Assembly (NCBI RefSeq): GCF_003217325.1
Contig: NZ_QJTI01000011.1
Span: forward strand, 70,551-129,606
Direction of reading: 5' to 3'
Origin: Rhodopseudomonas faecalis
GTDB lineage: Bacteria > Pseudomonadota > Alphaproteobacteria > Rhizobiales > Xanthobacteraceae
Length of the DNA stretch: 59,056 bases
The notes beneath the pieces were generated by a model. That model was not told the origin of the DNA, did no database searches, and saw only the letters and a program-made list of their open reading frames with translations. A program made the translations under genes and the position numbers. Below, one piece after another: positions 34,252 to 42,683 of the stretch (position 1 is its first letter; every line of letters begins with the position of its first letter).

Positions 34252-34723
34252 CGCGCGTCGCGCGCGGTTTGCGGTGACACCCCGTAGCGCCGGTGAGCGC
34301 ACCGACGCTGCACGCACGGCGGCCGCGACGAGCGACGACGTCAGTCCTCGGCCGTGCCGGGCTCTGACATCTTGTTGCGCGACTTCGCCGGCATCGTCCT
34401 TGTCCGCCGCTGCTCCGGTTGTTGCAGCGACAACCGGAAGCCACCCTGCTCGTTCCTGCACTCTGAAGCCGCCGGCGTGACGACGCGCGGCGCCGCGGCG
34501 GAGCGCTGATCGCAGCCGCCGTGGGTCAATTCACTTTCGTTCGGGGATGTTCGGCCGAAGCACCGGCCACGGTGGGGGACGATCTCGGTGACCGTCCTGG
34601 TGCCTGAGCGCAACGTGAGGCTCTGGCACTTGTCGGGGCCATGTGGCGCGCCGCTCGCGTCACCACTGCCCCCAGCAAGCCTGGAAGGCGTTGCGGTTCT
34701 GATCGCTCAGAACCGCATCAGAC
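34252..34723. other. 472-bp region without a credible gene
   Basis: Reading frames here lack ribosome-binding sites. A hairpin with TCCGGTTGT/ACAACCGGA arms lies near 34413-34438. A second, longer one is annotated at 34693-34716. Otherwise I see nothing in it. Confidence 0.45.
34693..34716 (-). terminator. 10-bp perfect hairpin after gapR
   Basis: GCGGTTCTGA (34693-34702) and TCAGAACCGC (34707-34716) pair around a 4-base loop, 8 bases beyond the gapR stop. There is no T-run on the minus strand. It belongs with the similar hairpins at 16230 and 42587. Confidence 0.55.
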
Positions 34724-34993
34724 TCAGAGCATACCGAGCGCCTGCAGATAGGTTTCCAGGATGCTTTCCTGCTCGGCGCGCTCGTCGGCGTCCTGCTTGC
34801 GCATGCGCACGATGGTGCGCAGCGCCTTGACGTCGTAGCCATTGCCCTTGGCCTCGGCATAGACGTCGCGGATGTCGTCGGAAATCGCCTTTTTCTCTTC
34901 TTCCAGCCGCTCGATGCGCTCGATGATGGCCCGCAGCTGATCCTTCGCGAATTTGGTCGCGGGTTCTTCCTGGACGGCAGCAGAGGTGGCCAT
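34724..34993 (-). CDS. gapR: GapR/DUF2312 nucleoid-associated protein
   Basis: GapR binds overtwisted, AT-rich DNA and assists topoisomerases ahead of replication forks in alphaproteobacteria. The 89 residues contain the family core [19 protein letters not shown] and [21 protein letters not shown] chose ATG 34993, where a CAGGAG site lies 6 bases upstream; the preceding ATG would have only 3. It is a single gene with a hairpin after it. Confidence 0.93.
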   Translation of the reverse strand: MATSAAVQEEPATKFAKDQLRAIIERIERLEEEKKAISDDIRDVYAEAKGNGYDVKALRTIVRMRKQDADERAEQESILETYLQALGML

Positions 34994-35252
34994 CATGTAC
35001 TCCTGACGTGAACGATTGGATGAGAAATACGAATCAAGGGTGGCTCGGGCCGCGCCCCAGGACGCGGAGCGACACTCACGAGGGCGAGGCTTGACGTCAA
35101 GCATCAAGGCGCTCGTCCACAGTGACCCACAGGCCGCCAGCGCGCATGGCTAACGGTTTGTGCGGCGCCGCGCAAGGCGGTCGCGCTCGGGACAGCGCAA
35201 CAAAAAAAGGTGGCGAGTCGCCACCCGCGAGTCGCCCCGCATCGCTACGACT

Positions 35253-35561
35253 CTAGGGTGTGTGCGGCTTGCTGGCCTTGGCGAATTGCGCCAGTTGCTC
35301 GGGTGTGGCCTGCGCCTGATGGCGCTCTTTCCAGACCTCGTAGGGCATGCCGTACACCGCCTCGCGGCTATCATCGCGCGACAGCTCGACGCCCTTGGCG
35401 TCGGCCTCGTCCTTCAGCCAGTTCGACAGACAGTTGCGGCAGAAGCCGGCGAGGTTCATCAAGTCGATATTGGCGACATCGCTGCGCTCGCGCAGATGGC
35501 CAATCAGCCGGCGAAATGCCGCAGCCTCGAGTTCGGTCCAGGTGTCCTTATCGATCGCCAT
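35253..35561 (-). CDS. DUF1244 family protein
   Basis: This 102-residue protein matches the DUF1244 pattern LIGHLRERSDVANIDLMNLAGFCRNCLSNW and YGMPYEVWKERHQ (each quoted only in part by the family). The two cysteines in FCRNCLS could bind metal. The function is not established. It is a single leftward gene divergent from the DUF1036 gene. Confidence 0.88.
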   Translation of the reverse strand: MAIDKDTWTELEAAAFRRLIGHLRERSDVANIDLMNLAGFCRNCLSNWLKDEADAKGVELSRDDSREAVYGMPYEVWKERHQAQATPEQLAQFAKASKPHTP

Positions 35562-35758
35562 CGCTCAAGCCTCGTGGAATTGCTGCATTTCGTTAAAGGA
35601 ATTGACCAGAAATGGGAGCTGCCACAGATTTTGCCACATCCACGGGTTAGAGAACGCGAGCACTGGCAGCTCGATCCCCTTCGCATCGCGGACGCCGCAC
35701 CGTTGACAGCGGGCCGCGGAGCGCGCCAAATCGATTGCAGTTGCTGTAGCTTGACCGA

Positions 35759-36346
35759 ATGACCGCAGACGTTCCACACCGCACCATGATCTCGCTTCGA
35801 CGTCGCTCCCGCCTGGTTCCGGCGGCCGCCGCGTTGCTGGCGTCGCTTGCGGCCGCGCCGGCCGCGGCCGATTTTCGGCTCTGCAACAACACCTCCAGCC
35901 GGGTCGGCATTGCGCTTGGCTACAAGGATGCCGATGGCTGGACCACCGAAGGCTGGTGGAATGTATCGTCACGCAGCTGCGAAACGCTGCTGCGTGGCAC
36001 GCTTGTCGCACGCTACTACTATATCTATGCGCTGGACTATGACCGCGGTGGCGAATGGTCGGGGCAGGCCTTCATGTGTTCGCGCGACAAGGAATTCACC
36101 ATCAAAGGGACCGAAAACTGCCTGGCGCGCGGTTTTGACCGGACCGGCTTCTTCGAGGTCGACACCGGCGATCAGCGCGCCTGGACCGTGCAACTGACTG
36201 AGAGTTCCGAGCAGAATCCGCAACGGATGCCGGGCATGCCCGGCACGCCCGGGGGCGGCCTGCCCGGATTGCCTAATTCACAGGGTGGAACGCCTCCGGG
36301 CGCGTCTGGTCTCTCGCCAGGCGGCACGCCCGGAAGCAAGCCATGA
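35759..36346 (+). CDS. Secreted DUF1036 protein
   Basis: This 195-residue protein has a signal peptide (about 1-37, ending APAAADFRLC) and a DUF1036 domain (about 37-140) marked by FRLCNNTSSRVGIALGYKD and WTTEGWWNVSSRSCETL. Several cysteines may form disulfides. The C-terminal 50 residues are a Pro/Gly-rich tail (MPGMPGTPGGGLPG). ATG 35759 or ATG 35786 could be the start; both leave a signal peptide. Its stop overlaps the pyk start in an ATGA. Confidence 0.85.
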   Translation: MTADVPHRTMISLRRRSRLVPAAAALLASLAAAPAAADFRLCNNTSSRVGIALGYKDADGWTTEGWWNVSSRSCETLLRGTLVARYYYIYALDYDRGGEWSGQAFMCSRDKEFTIKGTENCLARGFDRTGFFEVDTGDQRAWTVQLTESSEQNPQRMPGMPGTPGGGLPGLPNSQGGTPPGASGLSPGGTPGSKP

Positions 36347-37806
36347 GACGTCTTCGCCGTATCAAAATTCTCGCCACGCTGGGCCCCGCCTCGTCCGACA
36401 GCGCCACGATCCGCAAGCTGTTCGAGGCCGGCGCCGACATTTTCCGGATCAATATGAGCCACACCTCGCACGACAAGATGCGAGAGCTGGTTCAGACCAT
36501 CCGCAATGTCGAAAGCAGCTATGGCCGGCCGATCGGGATCCTGGTCGACCTGCAGGGCCCGAAGCTGCGGCTCGGCCTGTTCGGCAATGGCCCGATCCAG
36601 CTCAAGAACGGCGCCACTTTCGTGCTCGATTCCCTCAAGGAGCCGGGCGACGAAAACCGCGTGCACCTGCCCCATCCGGAAATTCTGGCCGCCTTGAAGG
36701 TCGGCGACGCGCTGCTGCTTGATGACGGCAAGGTGCGGCTGATCGCCGAGGAATGTTCGCATGATCGCACCGTCACGCGCGTGGTGATCGGCGGCCGGAT
36801 GTCGGACCGCAAGGGCGTCAGCCTGCCCGATACCGACCTGCCGATGTCGGCGATGACCAACAAGGACCGCGCCGACCTTGAGGCGGCGTGCGAGACCGGC
36901 ATCGACTGGGTGGCGCTGTCCTTCGTGCAGCGCGCCGAAGACGTGATCGAAGCCAAGCGCATGATCCGCGGCCGCGCCGCGGTGATGGCCAAGATCGAAA
37001 AACCGCAGGCGATCGACCGACTGCAGGACATCATCGACGCCTCCGATGCCTTGATGGTGGCGCGCGGCGATCTTGGCGTTGAAATGCCGCTGGAGCGCGT
37101 GCCCAGCCTGCAAAAGCAGATGACGCGGCTGGCGCGCCGCGCTGGCAAGCCGGTGGTGATCGCCACCCAGATGCTGGAATCGATGATTTCGAGCCCGGTG
37201 CCGACCCGCGCCGAAGTGTCGGACGTCGCGACCGCGGTCTATGAGGGCGCCGATGCCATCATGTTGTCGGCGGAATCGGCGGCCGGCAAATTCGCGGTCG
37301 AAGCGGTGTCGACCATGAACCGGATCGGCGAAGAGGTCGAGCGCGACCCGACCTATCGCACCGTGATCGCGGCGCAGCGTCCCGAGCCGGAAGCCACGGC
37401 CGGCGACGCGATCGCCGGCGCCGCGCGGCACATCGCCGAAACGCTCGATTTGTCGGCGATCATCTGCTGGACCAGCTCCGGCTCGACCGCACTGCGGGTG
37501 GCGCGCGAGCGCGCCCGGGTGCCGGTGGTGGCGATCTCGCCCAACATCCTGACCGGCCGAAAACTGTCGGTGGTGTGGGGCGTGCACTGCGTGGTCGCCG
37601 AGGATGCGCAGGACCAGGACGACATGATCGACCGCGCCGGCTCGATCGCGTTCCGCGATGGCTTTGCCAAATCCGGGCAGCGGGTGATCGTGGTCGCCGG
37701 CGTGCCGCTCGGCACTCCGGGCACCACCAATATGGTGCGGATCGCCTATGTCGGTCCGACCGAAGAGGCCCCGAAAACCAAGAAGAAAACGGCTGAGCCG
37801 AGCTGA
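36343..37806 (+). CDS. pyk: Pyruvate kinase
   Basis: Pyruvate kinase converts phosphoenolpyruvate and ADP to pyruvate and ATP, the last step of glycolysis. The 487 residues are normal. KILATLGPASSD opens the barrel, MAKIEKPQAIDRL is the active-site segment with the catalytic lysine, and MLSAESAAGKF is conserved. The ATG overlaps the DUF1036 stop, an unusual but clear coupling. A basic tail (KTKKKTAEPS) ends the protein. Confidence 0.96.
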   Translation: MRRLRRIKILATLGPASSDSATIRKLFEAGADIFRINMSHTSHDKMRELVQTIRNVESSYGRPIGILVDLQGPKLRLGLFGNGPIQLKNGATFVLDSLKEPGDENRVHLPHPEILAALKVGDALLLDDGKVRLIAEECSHDRTVTRVVIGGRMSDRKGVSLPDTDLPMSAMTNKDRADLEAACETGIDWVALSFVQRAEDVIEAKRMIRGRAAVMAKIEKPQAIDRLQDIIDASDALMVARGDLGVEMPLERVPSLQKQMTRLARRAGKPVVIATQMLESMISSPVPTRAEVSDVATAVYEGADAIMLSAESAAGKFAVEAVSTMNRIGEEVERDPTYRTVIAAQRPEPEATAGDAIAGAARHIAETLDLSAIICWTSSGSTALRVARERARVPVVAISPNILTGRKLSVVWGVHCVVAEDAQDQDDMIDRAGSIAFRDGFAKSGQRVIVVAGVPLGTPGTTNMVRIAYVGPTEEAPKTKKKTAEPS

Positions 37807-37958
37807 GGCTGGATAGCAGCCTGACTACAAGCTCGATTTGGATACAAGCCTGACTGGGATAGCATCCTGACCTGGATACCTGCCTGAGCGGCGCCGACGC
37901 GCCGCGCTCAGGTGCCGCCCCGCTCAGGTGGGAGGCGTGCCGCTGAGGTGGCGCGCCG
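37807..37958. repeat. Two sets of short direct repeats between pyk and the TPR gene
   Basis: GGATA-N4-CCTGA recurs at 37811, 37840, 37857 and 37874. Then CTCAGGTG (or CTGAGGTG) recurs at 37907, 37923 and 37943. A hairpin, CCTGAGCGGCG (37883-37893) with CGCCGCGCTCAGG (37900-37912), joins the two sets. It lies between convergent genes. Confidence 0.6.
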
Positions 37959-38651
37959 CTAGATATCGCGGCCTTCGACCTTCTCGGACAGTTTCTTGAC
38001 CAGATCCGGCACCTTGTCGAGGTGCGGGTTGACGGCCAGCGCCTTGCGATAGGCCGCGAGGGCGCGCTTGTCGTCGCCGAGGTCCTGCATGATCATGCCG
38101 AGCCCGGCCAGCGCGCCGAAGTGCCGCGGCTCGCGTTTCAGCACCTGCTCGATATCGCGCAGCGCGTGATCATAGTCGTTCTTGACGTAATACAGCGTCG
38201 CGCGCCGATTCCAGCCCTCGATATAATCGGGCTTCAGCTTGATCACGGCATCGAGCAGCTTGAGCGCGACATCGGGCTGGCCGTTGGCGATCGCCGTTTT
38301 CGAGCGCGCCATCAGCAAGGTCGCGGTATCGCTGGAGGTGTGGCTCCACAGCGCCCAGATCCGGGCTTCGACATGCTTGGCGCTGGTCTGGTCCGGGGCC
38401 GCCTGCAGCGCGCCGAGCAGAAAATCGATGCCGCGCTCGCGATCGGCGCTGGCTTTCGGCTGCTTGGAATTCGGGGATTTGGAATCGGGCAGCCTGGCAG
38501 GCGGCTCAGTCGGCCGCGTCAACGAGCGCTGATCCGCATCCGGCGCCAGGCCATGAGGCTGCGACTGCGTCCAGCCTGGCGTCGCCGCCATCAAGGCGGC
38601 GATCAGCCATGCTGATCGCATTGGTCGCGATAAGAGAGATCGCCGTGCCAT
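37959..38651 (-). CDS. Exported TPR-repeat protein
   Basis: This 230-residue protein has a signal peptide (about 1-28, AWLIAALMAATPGWT) and at least three tetratricopeptide repeats in the C-terminal half: ALKLLDAVIKLKPDYIEGWN, ALRDIEQVLKREPRHFGALA and ALAAYRKALAVNPHLDKV. TPR proteins mediate protein contacts. The partner is not evident. The gene is convergent with pyk. Confidence 0.85.
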   Translation of the reverse strand: MARRSLLSRPMRSAWLIAALMAATPGWTQSQPHGLAPDADQRSLTRPTEPPARLPDSKSPNSKQPKASADRERGIDFLLGALQAAPDQTSAKHVEARIWALWSHTSSDTATLLMARSKTAIANGQPDVALKLLDAVIKLKPDYIEGWNRRATLYYVKNDYDHALRDIEQVLKREPRHFGALAGLGMIMQDLGDDKRALAAYRKALAVNPHLDKVPDLVKKLSEKVEGRDI

Positions 38652-38761
38652 CTCGCGACTGTAGCGACGAGCTCCGACACCGCAAGGGGAGCGGTGTCAC
38701 AGCGCTGTGATGGCTTATGCAGTACAGGCAGGAAGGCGCGAGGCGCGTTCCGAACCCGTGA

Positions 38762-38887
38762 TCAACCCTGGCGGGCCTTGTAGCGGCGCTGCACCTTGTT
38801 GATCACGTACACCCGGCCCTTGCGACGGACCAGACGGTTGTTGCGGTTGCGGGTGCGCAGCGACTTCAGCGAGTTACGGACCTTCAT
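38762..38887 (-). CDS. rpmJ: 50S ribosomal protein L36 (bL36)
   Basis: A 41-residue basic protein reads [18 protein letters not shown] and continues [16 protein letters not shown]. It is the long alphaproteobacterial L36 form that lacks the zinc cysteines of the C+ type. It is encoded alone on the minus strand. Confidence 0.95.
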   Translation of the reverse strand: MKVRNSLKSLRTRNRNNRLVRRKGRVYVINKVQRRYKARQG

Positions 38888-39093
38888 GGGTCAATCCTAG
38901 ACGTTTGAAAGGCCGTGAGTACAGGCCGAAAGGGCAAACAACAGAACGTCATCCCGGTAGCGGCGAGCCGCCCAAGACAGGATGGTTTTTAGCCAGCCGA
39001 TGCCGGGCTGTCAATCAGCTCCGGCAGGCCAGCGCGCCCGGAGCACCGATTCTGCAGCGTTTTTCACTGCAATCGGGCTCCGGGCCTGTGCCT

Positions 39094-40065
39094 TTAATCC
39101 TGTGGGGGCACGTTGGCGGCGCGCACCACCCCGCCCCAACGGGTAATCTCCGATTCGACGAACTTGCTGAACGATTCGCCGGTCAGCTTACCGACCTGCA
39201 CGCCATGGGCGCTGAACTTCTCGGCCAGTTCGGGCGAGGCCAGCACTTCCGCCATGGTCGCGGTCAGCTTCTGATAGACCGCGTTGCCATTGGCCTGCGG
39301 CATATAAAGGCCGAACCAACCCAATGACTCAAAGCCTTTGACCCCGGACTCATCGAGGGTCGGCACGTCCGGCAAGGTCGGCGCGCGTTCCCGGCTGGTG
39401 ACGGCCAGCACCCGCAGCAACCCGCCCTGCGCCGCCGGGATCACCGTGGGCAGCGAATCGAACAGGATCGGAATGTGCCCGCCGATCAGATCATTCATCG
39501 CCGGCGCAGCGCCCTTATAGGGGATGTGCACCATGTCGATGCCGGTCATCTGCTTGAACAGTTCGCCGGACAGATGATTGGCGCCGCCGATGCCGCTCGA
39601 ACCGAACGACAGTTTGCCGGGCTGCTGCTTGGCCAGCACGATCAGTTCGGCGACCGACTTGGCCGGAAAATCCTTGGTCACCACCAGCGCATTGGGGGCA
39701 GTCGCCACCTGCGCGATCGGCGAGAACGCCTTGACGGTGTCGTAGGGCAACTTGCGATACAGGCTCGGATTGATGACGTGGTGGGTCGCGGCCAGCAGCA
39801 GCACGCTGCCATCGGCCGGCGACTTGGCCACGAAGTCGGAGCCGATGGTCCCGGAGGCGCCGGCGCGGTTTTCCACCACGGTCTGCACGCCGAGCTTATC
39901 ACCAAGATGCTTCGCGATATGTCGCGCCAGGATGTCGGTGGTGCCGCCGGCCGGGAATGGCACGATGATCTTGATCGACTCCGGCATCCGTTGCGCTTGC
40001 GCGGGAGCCACCGCGGCGACGATCGCCAGCACAGCTCCCATGAGTAGCGCCGAAAACGTTTTCAT
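39094..40065 (-). CDS. Bug/TctC-type periplasmic substrate-binding protein
   Basis: This 323-residue secreted receptor has a signal peptide (1-25, ending PAQAQ) and the Bug family N-terminus SIKIIVPFPAGGTTDILAR. Bug proteins bind small carboxylates and often work with a separate TctAB permease or as orphan receptors. No TctAB genes are in the window. It is the last gene of a three-gene operon with two hydratase genes. A GGGAGAG site precedes the ATG. The ligand is unknown but is likely an acid related to the hydratase substrate. Confidence 0.9.
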   Translation of the reverse strand: MKTFSALLMGAVLAIVAAVAPAQAQRMPESIKIIVPFPAGGTTDILARHIAKHLGDKLGVQTVVENRAGASGTIGSDFVAKSPADGSVLLLAATHHVINPSLYRKLPYDTVKAFSPIAQVATAPNALVVTKDFPAKSVAELIVLAKQQPGKLSFGSSGIGGANHLSGELFKQMTGIDMVHIPYKGAAPAMNDLIGGHIPILFDSLPTVIPAAQGGLLRVLAVTSRERAPTLPDVPTLDESGVKGFESLGWFGLYMPQANGNAVYQKLTATMAEVLASPELAEKFSAHGVQVGKLTGESFSKFVESEITRWGGVVRAANVPPQD

Positions 40066-40093
40066 TCATCTCTCCCAAGGAGCTGAGTGCACT

Positions 40094-40531
40094 TCACGCC
40101 GGCAGCGGAAACTCGACCATCGCCTCGCCGCGGGCGACCTGTTCGCCGTCCTGATTGCAGACGGTCACGTTGATTATAACCCATCGCGATCCAGCCGTCG
40201 TGTGCTTCGCTGTCACAACTCCTGCAGGGTCGATGGTATCACCCAGTCGCACCGGCTTGAGCCAGCGCGTTTCCAGGCGGCGATGGATCGCTCCCTGCGG
40301 ACAAGCCCAATCGGTGATCATCCGGGTGATCAGCCCGAAATTGGTCATGCCGTGCATGATGACGCCGCCGAATTGCGTCTTGCCAAAACTGCCCAACATA
40401 TAAGCCTCGTCGAGGTGCAGCGGATTGTAGTCGAGCGACGCCTCGCAAAACAGCCGGATCGACTCGCGGGTCACTGTGAACGAAGGCCCCGCAATGGCGT
40501 CGCCGACGCTAACTCCCTCAAATGACGTCAT
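40094..40531 (-). CDS. MaoC-family hydratase, catalytic subunit
   Basis: This 145-residue hotdog protein carries the R-hydratase motif with both catalytic residues, SLDYNPLHLDEAY (Asp and His present). It also has the substrate-loop segment GGVIMHGMTNFGLI. It would hydrate an enoyl-CoA thioester. It lies directly downstream of a second hotdog gene that lacks those residues. A GAGGGG site is close to the ATG. The two probably form a heterodimer. Confidence 0.85.
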   Translation of the reverse strand: MTSFEGVSVGDAIAGPSFTVTRESIRLFCEASLDYNPLHLDEAYMLGSFGKTQFGGVIMHGMTNFGLITRMITDWACPQGAIHRRLETRWLKPVRLGDTIDPAGVVTAKHTTAGSRWVIINVTVCNQDGEQVARGEAMVEFPLPA

Positions 40532-40548
40532 GTCCCCTCGCCGCCCGT

Positions 40549-40566
40549 CCCCGTATTTTTACGGGG
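40549..40566 (-). other. Perfect hairpin between the two hydratase genes
   Basis: CCCCGTA (40549-40555) and TACGGGG (40560-40566) form a 7-bp stem around TTTT. It lies in the 57-base gap between two cotranscribed genes. It might set mRNA stability or the ratio of the subunits. Confidence 0.4.
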
Positions 40567-40588
40567 TTAGGAATTAAGCCAACAGTCA

Positions 40589-41059
40589 TCACCTAGGCCG
40601 GATGGTGTGACCGCGACCGGAGCAAATCACCTCGCCGTGCTGATTGAAGAATACATTATCGTGCACAACGAAAAGCCGCTCACGCCGAATGAACTTGTCG
40701 AGCGCGCGCGCTTCGAGCGTGATCGTATCACCGGGCCGCGCCGGAATATTGTAACTCCAGCTTTGACCGGCATTGATGGTCCCGGGCGTGCGCATCCAGT
40801 CGTCGGCCGGCGTGCAGGCGAACATCAACAGAATGTGGATCGACGGCGGCGCGATCAGTCCGCGATAGACCGAACGATTGGCGTAGGCTTCGTCGAGATA
40901 GAGCGGGTTGGTTTCGCCGACCGCACGGCAATACAGTTCAATGGCTTCCCGGGTCAGCACGTAAGGCAGCGTCGGGCGCCGCTCGCCCGGCACGATCTCG
41001 TCCCACATTTTCCGGGTAGTCGCGTCCTTCCAGAAATCGGTCTCGTAGCGCCCCTCCAC
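40589..41059 (-). CDS. MaoC/FAS1-like hotdog protein, non-catalytic subunit
   Basis: This protein of about 156 residues has the N-terminal MaoC/FAS1-dehydratase layout: VLTREAIELYCRAVGETNPLYLDEAY and RGLIAPPSIHILLMFACTP (each in parts). At the hydratase motif the catalytic Asp is Glu and the His is Tyr (GETNPLYLD). The usual His cannot be seen elsewhere, so it is probably a structural or substrate-binding partner. I prefer GTG 41059, with GGAG 8 bases upstream. A GTG at 41086 is the longer alternative and has a weak site. It is the first gene of the operon. Confidence 0.8.
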   Translation of the reverse strand: MEGRYETDFWKDATTRKMWDEIVPGERRPTLPYVLTREAIELYCRAVGETNPLYLDEAYANRSVYRGLIAPPSIHILLMFACTPADDWMRTPGTINAGQSWSYNIPARPGDTITLEARALDKFIRRERLFVVHDNVFFNQHGEVICSGRGHTIRPR

Positions 41060-41109
41060 TTGCGCGGCTCCTTCAGTTCGCAGCACGCCTGTTCTGGTCG
41101 ATCTTCGAA

Positions 41110-41139
41110 AATTATGCGACTATACATCGCAATTGACAA
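41110..41139 (-). promoter_or_regulatory. Promoter of the hydratase operon with an IclR-like dyad
   Basis: On the minus strand TTGTCA (41134-41139) and CATAAT (41111-41116) are 17 bases apart. A gapped dyad, AATT-AT-GCGA...TCGC-AATT (41110-41134), covers the spacer and -10 box. The divergent IclR gene begins at 41164. Confidence 0.6.
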
Positions 41140-41163
41140 GATTCTCTCCCGAGGAGCTTCGTA

Positions 41164-41934
41164 ATGGCCAAGGAAAGCGATAGTTTCGTTCGCGCAATTG
41201 CGCGTGGCTTCTCCGTCGTCGAAGCTCTGGGGCGCCCGCCAGGCAGGCATACATTGTCCGAAGCGGCACTAGCCGCCGGCCTGAACCGGGCAACGACGCG
41301 GCGGATGCTGGCCACACTGGTGGCGCTCAACTACTGCGAAGTGGAAGGCCGTTACTTCAGTTTGCGGCCACGGGCGCTGGGCCTCGGCCTGTCCTACCTG
41401 AACGCCCTGCCCTATTGGGGTTATGCGCAAAGCGCCCTGGAAGACCTGCGCAACGACATTGGCGAATCCTGCGCGCTGGCGGTGCTCGACGAGACTGAGA
41501 TCGTCTATGCGCTGCGACTGCCGGCGCGGCGCATTCTGTCCGCCAATCTCGGCATCGGCAGCCGGCTGCCGGCCCATGTGGTGTCGCTCGGCCGGGTGCT
41601 GCTGGCGGCGCTGCCGCCGGAAAAACTGAACTACTTCCTGGAAAACGCCACGCTGCAGAAGCTGACGCCGCGCACATTGGTCGAGCCGGACAAGCTGACC
41701 GCCGAATTGCAGCGGGTGCGGGATCAGGGCTACGCCTGGGTCGACGGCGAACTTGATCCGGCGATCTGCGGCATCGCCGTGCCGGTGCGCGACCAGCGCG
41801 GCGCCGTGGTGGCTGCGATCAGCATCAACACCATCTCCGGCTCGATCGATGAGGACGGCGCCAAGCAGCGTTTTCTGACGGCGTTGCGTCGCACCGCGCA
41901 GAACATTCAGAGCCAGACCATCGCCGCTGCCTGA
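41164..41934 (+). CDS. IclR-family transcription regulator
   Basis: This 256-residue regulator has an N-terminal winged helix (about 8-65, TLSEAALAAGLNRATTRRML) and an IclR effector domain (about 85-250, GESCALAVLDETEIVYALR, SLGRVLLAALP). PcaR/PobR relatives in this branch sense aromatic acids. It is divergent from the hydratase-Bug operon, which it probably controls. A GAGGAG site lies 8 bases before the ATG. Confidence 0.9.
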   Translation: MAKESDSFVRAIARGFSVVEALGRPPGRHTLSEAALAAGLNRATTRRMLATLVALNYCEVEGRYFSLRPRALGLGLSYLNALPYWGYAQSALEDLRNDIGESCALAVLDETEIVYALRLPARRILSANLGIGSRLPAHVVSLGRVLLAALPPEKLNYFLENATLQKLTPRTLVEPDKLTAELQRVRDQGYAWVDGELDPAICGIAVPVRDQRGAVVAAISINTISGSIDEDGAKQRFLTALRRTAQNIQSQTIAAA

Positions 41935-42072
41935 ACTGATCGCGGCTGCGGAATTGTCCAAGCTCGGCCCGAGTCGCGGCTCGCGGTGGCGGTTCAGCTT
42001 GCGTGCCTGAGCTTGATGGTCTGAGCGGATTCCTGACCTTGATTACCTGACGATCGCCGCTAAAAGAGCGAC

Positions 42073-42537
42073 ATGAGTCTCGACACTGTCCGCGCGTTCT
42101 TCGCGCAACACGCCCCCGACATCGCCGTCGCCGTATCCGACCACAGCGCAGCCACCGTACCGCTCGCGGCTGCGGCGTTCGGCGTCACGCCGAGCGAGAT
42201 CGCCAAGACGCTGTCGCTGAAAGTCGGCGACCGGGTGTTTCTGGTGGTGGCGAGCGGCACTACCAGGCTCGACAACAAGAAGGCCAAGGCGCAGTTCGGC
42301 GGCAAAGTGAAGATGCTGAGCGCCGAGGAAGTGGTGGCGATCACCGGCCACCAGGTCGGCGGGGTCTGTCCGTTTGGCCTGAAGACCGAGCTGCCGGTCT
42401 ATTGCGACGTGTCGCTCAAAGCGTTCGCCGAAGTGCTGCCCGCCGCCGGCTCGACCCACAGCGCGGTGCGGATCACGCCGCAGCGGTTGGCCGACCTGAC
42501 CGGCGCCGAATGGGTCGATGTCTGCAGCACAGGCTAG
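42073..42537 (+). CDS. YbaK/EbsC-type aminoacyl-tRNA deacylase
   Basis: This 154-residue single-domain protein of the YbaK/ProX family removes wrongly attached amino acids from tRNA. Family segments are visible: FGVTPSEIAKTLSL, the loop VGDRVFLVVASGTTRLDNK, and ITGHQVGGVCPFGLK with the conserved glycine loop. The late segment GSTHSAVRITPQRLADLTG is also typical. The specific tRNA cannot be told from sequence. It is a single gene. Confidence 0.88.
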   Translation: MSLDTVRAFFAQHAPDIAVAVSDHSAATVPLAAAAFGVTPSEIAKTLSLKVGDRVFLVVASGTTRLDNKKAKAQFGGKVKMLSAEEVVAITGHQVGGVCPFGLKTELPVYCDVSLKAFAEVLPAAGSTHSAVRITPQRLADLTGAEWVDVCSTG

Positions 42538-42580
42538 CTAGCCGCGACCGCCGTTCGAGTTCGATCTCTAAATCACTCAC

Positions 42581-42619
42581 AAAAAAGCCTGCGGTCCTGA
42601 TGCGATCAGAGCCGCAGGC
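42581..42619 (-). terminator. Intrinsic terminator of the His-rich protein gene
   Basis: On the minus strand GCCTGCGG and CCGCAGGC arms (42587-42619) form an 8-bp stem, followed by TTTTTTG. The inner part holds CTGAT/ATCAG. It lies 65 bases after the stop codon. Confidence 0.85.
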
Positions 42620-42683
42620 CTAGGTGTACCTAACGCTCATTCGATGCGGCGCTAAGGCCGCCGTCACCGATGGCGTGTGACGA

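Noticed and set aside
34341-34613. 90-codon minus-strand frame in the empty region before gapR
   Set aside because: It has no ribosome-binding site and no family resemblance, and the codon pattern is unlike the neighbours.
40589-41059. Frameshifted or broken hydratase
   Set aside because: The reading frame is intact and full length. Only the catalytic residues differ, so it is treated as a non-catalytic subunit rather than a pseudogene.
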